DNA of 6,060 nt. Origin: Clostridia bacterium. GTDB taxonomy: Bacteria > Bacillota_E > SLMV01 > PUMD01. Below, piece by piece: positions 1-3,795 of the stretch. A program made the position numbers and the translations under genes. Within the stretch, counting starts at the first letter, position 1. Each line of letters starts with the position of its first letter. The notes beneath the pieces are model-generated. The model did not search any database. It had not been told where the DNA came from and worked only from the letters and a program-made list of their open reading frames with translations. The stretch lies in contig SKXF01000172.1 in assembly GCA_007128555.1 (NCBI GenBank), forward strand, positions 1 to 6,060, in the 5' to 3' direction.

Positions 1-197
1 ACGGTGATGGTGGTAAGGTTGAAACCGCTGATCGGGTTGTGGATATTGAACACAGAACCGGCTACCCATCCGCCTATTAGCGCACCGATTGCCCCGATTA
101 CAATGTTACCAAGCAGCCCTGAGCCTCTCCCTTTTATCGTCATACCTGCCAGCCAACCAACCACCGCGCCGATAACTAACAAGGTTAGCAGTCCCAT
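1..197 (-). CDS. GlsB/YeaQ/YmgE family small membrane protein, C-terminus cut by window edge
   Basis: The minus strand from 197 encodes 65 residues with no stop before the window edge. It begins MGLLTLLVIGAVVGWLAGM and continues through a short basic loop (IKGRG), a second glycine-rich hydrophobic segment (residues 27-48, with GNIVIGAIGALIGGW) and FNIHNPISGF. This matches the family called transglycosylase-associated or GlsB/YeaQ/YmgE stress-response membrane protein, usually about 80-90 residues with three membrane helices, so roughly 20 residues are missing. The molecular role is poorly defined; members are often tied to general stress responses. The ATG at 197 is chosen because a purine-rich GAAGGGGTG lies six bases upstream and the protein starts at the usual family position. 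No promoter is clear upstream. The opposite-strand reading of this segment is only its shadow. Confidence 0.85.
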   Translation of the reverse strand, partial: MGLLTLLVIGAVVGWLAGMTIKGRGSGLLGNIVIGAIGALIGGWVAGSVFNIHNPISGFNLTTIT

Positions 198-203
198 TCC
201 AGT

Positions 204-212
204 CACCCCTTC
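204..212 (-). promoter_or_regulatory. Ribosome binding site of the small membrane protein gene
   Basis: The minus strand reads GAAGGGGTG, then six bases (ACTGGA), then the ATG at 197. It resembles the anti-SD complement AAGGAGGTGA and supports that start codon. Confidence 0.6.
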
Positions 213-373
213 ACATGTTGTGCTGGTGAAAGCTGAAGCAAAGACAAGATAAGCGCCGAAATTAAGGAAAGATAGAGACATGGTTAGATCGTTACGTGGA
301 GAACCTCTTGTCCTTCTGCTTTATTATCAAGCACGATGTGCTTACAAATCTATTAGCAATCAATGGATGCTCT

Positions 374-465
374 GATGTTTACAGCCGAAGCCGGTTCTGC
401 AAGCTGGTCAGGGAGTGGCCCGGATCGACGCCCACATTCGAGCCTACGAGTTCTTTGGTGGTGAG
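374..465 (+). pseudogene. Remnant of an IS21-type transposase (IstA), internally deleted
   Basis: Two adjacent fragments in different plus frames each resemble a conserved part of IS21-family IstA transposases. The first, 374-418, reads DVYSRSRFCKLVREW, like the N-terminal YSRFC.LYR.W segment typical of many IstA proteins. The second, 421-465, reads RIDAHIRAYEFFGGE, like the HvrAFEFFGG segment inside the DDE catalytic domain. In a whole protein these lie well over a hundred residues apart and are followed by a catalytic VPDN-like motif; here they abut, the frame changes and no VPDN motif follows. I infer a relic with an internal deletion. No IstB partner or terminal inverted repeats were seen. 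The identification rests on recalled family motifs in about 30 residues and could be coincidental. Confidence 0.42.
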
Positions 466-631
466 GTATCGACGGCGCTGATGGCCTGGCTGTTGTGCAC
501 CCGGTACTCGACCATGTGGTGGGTCGACAGGCGGCTCGCTGGCCGATCCTATGAACCGTGGGTCGTGTTTGCAGGTCGTCACTACCGGCGGGTATATCTG
601 GATGCCCTGTCTCAAGAGACCTGCCAGCCGC

Positions 632-905
632 GGGCGACAAGGTCAACTTCATGGTGTAGGACGGGTGGATCAGCGGAGTTCTCGAGGAAACGAGGGAGAA
701 AATCCAGGTCTTCGAGCACATCAGGCCGACGTTGACGAGGGTGGCCTTCACACCCCAGACCTATTCGCCCGTGACGTATCAGACTTGGGACGGCGGAACG
801 GTTTCTGGCACAACCGATGGTGTGTGGCCTTCAAAAGCACTGATGAGCAGATCATAGGAAACGCACCCGGCTGGAATTCATCGCGGCTCCTGATCCCGGC
901 CTACG
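632..905 (+). pseudogene. Decayed copy of the surface-protein repeats, opposite strand to the intact gene
   Basis: This stretch aligns at DNA level with the minus-strand surface gene around 5665-5930. Examples: 699-722 matches 5868-5845 at 21 of 24 bases, and 863-900 matches 5702-5665 at 35 of 38, the three differences all C/T. Translated, the relic reads NFMV, stop, GVLEETREKIQVFEH, then FTPQTYSPVTY and GTTDGV, against DFMVGSW, GVFEDTRERIRVFED, FVPQTYTLVTY and TTDGV in the intact protein. It is broken by a TAG at 657-659, a two-base gain near 820 that shifts into the frame reading FKSTDEQIIGN (intact FESTSERIIGN), and a one-base loss near 863 that shifts into TRLEFIAAPDPG (intact TRLEFTAAPDPG). 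About 30 bases present in the intact copy are missing near 645. Homology further left, around 570-631 (VVTTGGYIWMP), is possible but weak. It cannot make a functional protein as it stands. Confidence 0.78.
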
Positions 906-981
906 GCAAATGCGGCCGGACACCCTCTCCGGGCGGCGGCCTCCGGGAAGGGTTCCGGATCGCTGCCCTGCCGGCTGGATG

Positions 982-1122
982 AGGTACAAGTTCCGGGCGG
1001 GCAACACCATGTTCAAAATTGCCCTGCGCCTCGATGTGAGTCTTGACAGGCTAACCAGGGCCAACTCGCACATTGCCAATCCCGCCGTCATGTTCGTCGG
1101 CGCTGGAGAGGCTCCTGCATGC
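982..1122 (+). pseudogene. LysM domain relic
   Basis: The plus frame reads RYKFRAGNTMFKIALRLDVS followed by LDRLTRANSHIANPAV and MFVGAGEA. This follows the LysM pattern (Y.VRaGDTl..IA.rf.vs...L..aNp.I.np..i..Gq), a domain of about 45 residues that binds N-acetylglucosamine-containing glycans such as peptidoglycan. Typical positions are degraded: GDT has become GNT and the closing GQ.LCIP-like end has become GAGEAPAC. No signal peptide or ribosome binding site precedes the nearby ATG at 979. The frame is open leftward into the surface-repeat relic (from 865) and continues past the domain for about 65 uninformative arginine-, serine- and glutamine-rich residues to a stop at 1315-1317, overlapping the deacetylase 3' end. 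I read it as a fragment of a decayed secreted wall protein, possibly the same ancestral gene as the repeats to its left. Confidence 0.6.
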
Positions 1123-1267
1123 GGTGCTGTTGCCGCGGACAGCCAATGCTGTTGCCAAACAAGCCGTCACTTTCGCCCTCCCGTGACGTCACAGTGCCCG
1201 CAACATTCATGGTCGGCCCAACATCGACGACGAACCCGGAAACCTCGCAGGTCATCCCTTCGAGGGA

Positions 1268-2563
1268 CTATTCAAAGATCACAAACTTCAAGTCCTGTTC
1301 CTTCAGGTAGTGGATGATCGTCACAAGGGCTTCAACCGTGTGCCGAGTCTCATGCAGTAAGAAGATGCCGCCGGGTGGGTCTGCTTCAACGACATAATCA
1401 ACGATATCCTGGGCCCCGACAGCTCTCCAGTCCTCTGGGTCCCGGTCCCACAGCACGGTCTTCATGTCCTCGTTCGCCAAAAACGCCTTTAGTTCGTTGT
1501 TAAGTAGGCCGAAGGGAGGGCGAAAGAGCATCACCGGGCTGTTCGTCATGGATGACAGGAGATTACTGGTTTCCACGATCTCGGTTCGAAAACAGGGATC
1601 ACCCCGGACCAGGCTTCTATGACTCCATGAATGGTTTCCCAGCGCCATGCCACGGCTATGGGCATATTCGACGGCCCCTGGATACGCGAGGAGGTGCTCA
1701 CCAATGAAGAAGAAGGTCGCCGCAACGCCCTGTTCCTCCAGGATGTCGACGATCGCCCGTGTATGTACCGATGGACCATCATCAAACGTAAGAGCAACGT
1801 ACCCTCGCGGAACGGTACCAACGACGTCACCTGGTTGCAAGAGCAATGAGCGAACGTCGGGGTCTTCATTCCCGGGGTCCTCCTCGCCCCCACGCTCTTC
1901 GTTACCGGGGTTCTCAGCCACGCGTTCTTCATTCCCGGGATTTTCAGCCACGCGTTCTGCATTCCCGGGGTTTTCGTCTGAATACCTTGCCTGTGGTGCT
2001 ATGGCAACCTCATACAGGTCCAGGGAAACTGGACGTGACTCACGGATGTCGTATTCACCGGTACCGGGATATCCGTTTGCCTCGATGGCCTCCGGGGGTT
2101 TCATCCTCACCGACAACACGCTTACGATCAGGATGCACAGTAAGATCGCCTGTCCAATCCTCAAGGCTCGGTGACCTGTAGGTTCCCGGATAGGGACTTC
2201 CTCACTTGCACACGGCGTTCCCTCGAGTTGTCGCAGGTCCCGGACACTGCGCAGGTCATCAACGGTCTGCTTGTACGCTGCAGTACAGGCAAAGGGAATG
2301 CTCTGGCGGGAGACGGAATTGACCCTGGTGATCGAACTGATGTTGCACTCCCCAAAGGGATCCCACGTACACTGCAGGGATAATCGATGCCGATCACCTG
2401 TCGTTGCGTTGGCCAGGACGTCATTGATGGAAGAATGGGTTTGCTCGTCAATCCTCACCCGTACGTGCCTGCTATGTAGACCTAGAGAAGCCCTGACGAG
2501 CATGTAGAATTCCACACCCGCTTCGAGTCCTTCCAGCTCAAATGCCGGATTGCCAGGTGTCAT
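1268..2563 (-). CDS. Membrane-anchored polysaccharide deacetylase (CE4/NodB domain)
   Basis: A 431-residue protein. Residues about 254-431 form a CE4 (NodB homology) domain with every signature motif: TFDDGP (259-264, metal-binding and catalytic Asp pair), HSWSH (311-315, zinc histidines), RPPFG (348-352), DPEDW (375-379) and FLLH (401-404, catalytic His). Such enzymes remove N-acetyl groups from peptidoglycan or other GlcNAc polymers outside the membrane. A single hydrophobic helix (about 134-153, IGQAILLCILIVSVLSV) implies N-in/C-out topology. Between helix and enzyme lies a charged linker with four ENPGNEERVA-like repeats (197-236). Residues 1-130, predicted cytoplasmic and with four cysteines, match nothing I know. 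The start at 2563 is chosen over an in-frame ATG at 2677 because AGGAGG lies nine bases before it and residues encoded further upstream look non-coding. The true substrate (peptidoglycan, chitin-like or capsule) cannot be told from sequence. No terminator was found after the stop. Confidence 0.9.
   Translation of the reverse strand: MTPGNPAFELEGLEAGVEFYMLVRASLGLHSRHVRVRIDEQTHSSINDVLANATTGDRHRLSLQCTWDPFGECNISSITRVNSVSRQSIPFACTAAYKQTVDDLRSVRDLRQLEGTPCASEEVPIREPTGHRALRIGQAILLCILIVSVLSVRMKPPEAIEANGYPGTGEYDIRESRPVSLDLYEVAIAPQARYSDENPGNAERVAENPGNEERVAENPGNEERGGEEDPGNEDPDVRSLLLQPGDVVGTVPRGYVALTFDDGPSVHTRAIVDILEEQGVAATFFFIGEHLLAYPGAVEYAHSRGMALGNHSWSHRSLVRGDPCFRTEIVETSNLLSSMTNSPVMLFRPPFGLLNNELKAFLANEDMKTVLWDRDPEDWRAVGAQDIVDYVVEADPPGGIFLLHETRHTVEALVTIIHYLKEQDLKFVIFE
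1856..1975 (-). repeat. Tandem 30-bp repeat encoding ENPGNEERVA in the deacetylase linker
   Basis: Four consecutive 30-base units encode ENPGNAERVA, ENPGNEERVA, ENPGNEERGG and EEDPGNEDPD. The first three are nearly identical at DNA level, while the last is more diverged. They form a polar, mostly acidic, proline/glycine-containing spacer between the membrane helix and the CE4 domain, probably lifting the enzyme off the membrane. Short in-frame tandem repeats like this commonly change copy number by slippage. Confidence 0.92.
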
Positions 2564-2572
2564 AGGATGGAT

Positions 2573-2578
2573 CCTCCT
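2573..2578 (-). promoter_or_regulatory. Ribosome binding site fixing the deacetylase start
   Basis: The minus strand reads AGGAGG, nine bases before the ATG at 2563. It is a consensus Shine-Dalgarno sequence. No comparable site precedes the longer-frame ATG at 2677, so this decides the start. Confidence 0.8.
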
Positions 2579-2855
2579 AGCCGGCGTTGCCCGACTCCTT
2601 GCTTTGCCGCCTCGCTGACGACCAGACCATTCAAACACGATGGCAGCTGTCCGAGGAGATCTCGAATAAATACTCATGAGGTGCCGATTCTCATCTTTCC
2701 CACGATCATTTGCTCAGGCTGGGCTGGCATTTTCACCTTCAAGGCCATGGATCGTCGGTTCCCCAGCCCTGATTGGCTGGGCGACCCTTTCATTGTCCTG
2801 CTGCGCCTGCTCCTACGCTTCCTGGGTCGTGTTCTGCTCTCTGCAATGCTGTGCT

Positions 2856-3122
2856 TCAACGCGTCGGGGTCTTCTGCGGTAGGGAGGTATCTCGAAGCTC
2901 GGAGCGGCTATCGTTTTCTAGCATCGAAGACCTTCCATCGTTGTCCGGCCAACATACCATTGACCAACGGTCATTGCGGTTGACGGGCAGTCTGATCCAA
3001 CTCGACGCACGCAATCTGGCGCGATTCCCCCTCCTCAAATCATGAACGGACCTATACCACGAAGGACAAACTACCATGGGAAGGGCATCAGATAGAATGC
3101 ATCGTGATCCAGCTAGGACCAT
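2856..3122 (-). CDS. Possible small ORF of unknown function (88 residues), doubtful
   Basis: The only argument for this frame is its start: ATG at 3122 preceded five bases upstream by AGGAAGG, with a second purine block AGGAGAAGG just before it. The translation (MVLAGSRCILSDALPMVVC at the start, many Arg, Ser and Trp, ending SLPQKTPTR) has no signal peptide, clear membrane helix or known motif, and its composition looks like a random frame in GC-rich DNA. It could be the surviving 5' end of a decayed gene or chance. I would not count it as a gene without conservation. Confidence 0.12.
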   Translation of the reverse strand: MVLAGSRCILSDALPMVVCPSWYRSVHDLRRGNRARLRASSWIRLPVNRNDRWSMVCWPDNDGRSSMLENDSRSELRDTSLPQKTPTR

Positions 3123-3373
3123 AAGAGCCTTCCTTCTCCTATATGCATCTCGACACCCCGGAATGCGGCGGGTTCATCCAAGCACCTTTATGAACAAGCA
3201 AATCTTCCCCACCGCACTTCAACAGGGATGAGCCCGTCAGTGAAATGCAAGATGATCACTGGCCTGGTGAGTGTAACGAGACATAGTGGTAGGGGGCGGA
3301 GGACCTAGTTCGGGAACAAGATCGAAGATGGGAACCCGGGACGGGCTTCAGTGCGCCGATGCGGTTGGGTGTG

Positions 3374-3626
3374 ATCATCACTATCAACGAACAAGGCTCG
3401 GACGATCAGATCATCGCCCAGGGAAGCGTAGCTGAGGACAGCATCACTGCCCTGTCTACGCCATGGACGATCCACCTTTCAAACAGGTATCCGCGAGCCG
3501 GCCATGCAATGAAGGCCTCACCGTTCACCGTGACGGACACCGCGTTCTCGGTGTCTCCGGGGCCCTCCACAGAAGGACATCGAAGTGCCCAACGTCCGTC
3601 GCCACCGCCATGACGGTGTCTTGCAG
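3374..3626 (-). pseudogene. Second decayed surface-repeat unit, same strand as the intact gene
   Basis: The minus strand at 3409-3570 encodes VEGPGDTENAVSVTVNG, then GEAFIAWPARGYLFERWIV and HGVDRA, ending LPWAM. A one-base frame change near 3411 leads into DDLIVRALFVDSDD (3415-3374). Joined, this has the pattern of the repeats in the neighbouring gene: G-[ED] entry strand, AxPxxGYxFxxW, then a closing 'dltVrAxFv' strand. An upstream piece in another frame (VMAVATDVGHFDVLL, up to about 3626) may be the entry strand of the unit. At least two frameshifts and a TGA at 3406-3408 break it. No signal peptide or start is present. It lies about 110 bases beyond the terminator of the intact gene, so it is not its tail; it is best read as debris of a neighbouring or duplicated surface gene. 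The match is at protein-pattern level only. Confidence 0.5.
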
Positions 3627-3734
3627 CATGTGAAGATATACTCCTGGTTGTCGCCACGGGCAGAGCAAGCTCTCCATTCCGCAGCCAAATCCCCAACACG
3701 GGCACGCCGAGCCATGGCATCCGGTTCTCTCCGG

Positions 3735-3773
3735 AAAAGCGGCTGGCCCCGGAACGCACGTCCCGGGGCCAGC
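3735..3773 (-). terminator. Intrinsic terminator of the SLH surface-protein gene
   Basis: On the minus strand GCTGGCCCCGG (3773-3763) and CCGGGGCCAGC (3752-3742) form a perfect 11-bp GC-rich stem around a ten-base loop, followed three bases later by TTTT (3738-3735). The stem begins about 20 bases after the surface-gene stop codon at 3796. The U run is short, but the stem is very stable. It makes read-through into the deacetylase unlikely. Confidence 0.82.
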
Positions 3774-3795
3774 AGAACCATCGTCTTCTCGTTGG

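Larger units (their letters stand above)
2564..3373. other. Stretch of about 800 bases without a recognisable gene
   Basis: Both strands carry only short overlapping frames with arginine-, serine- and proline-rich translations and no motif I recognise. One plus-strand reading around 2770-2880 is hydrophobic (LLRLLLRFLGRVLL), but it has no convincing start and its frame begins antisense to the deacetylase start region. The deacetylase promoter should lie here, in or left of about 2860, but I find no convincing -35/-10 pair. Given the surface-gene relics on either side (632-905 and 3374-3626), the stretch may hold further gene debris decayed beyond recognition by eye. Confidence 0.5.

Noticed and set aside
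1183..1192. Perfect palindrome GTGACGTCAC as an operator
   Set aside because: A single 10-bp palindrome within gene debris, with no promoter or regulated gene next to it.
1250..1266. Hairpin TCCCTTCGAGGGA at the deacetylase 3' end as a terminator
   Set aside because: The stem is only about 5 bp, lies right at the stop codon and has no T run after it.
1647..2174. Ser/Pro/Arg-rich 175-residue plus-strand frame with internal repeats
   Set aside because: Its repeats are the complement of the deacetylase linker repeats; the minus strand carries the full CE4 motif set.
2561..2677. Extending the deacetylase to the in-frame ATG at 2677 (469 residues)
   Set aside because: The consensus AGGAGG sits nine bases before the ATG at 2563, and the extra 38 residues are arginine/serine-rich and look non-coding.
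2676..2983. Hydrophobic plus-strand frames around 2770-2880 as a membrane protein
   Set aside because: Two overlapping frames are both hydrophobic, with no clear start, no family motif and no conserved length; probably chance.
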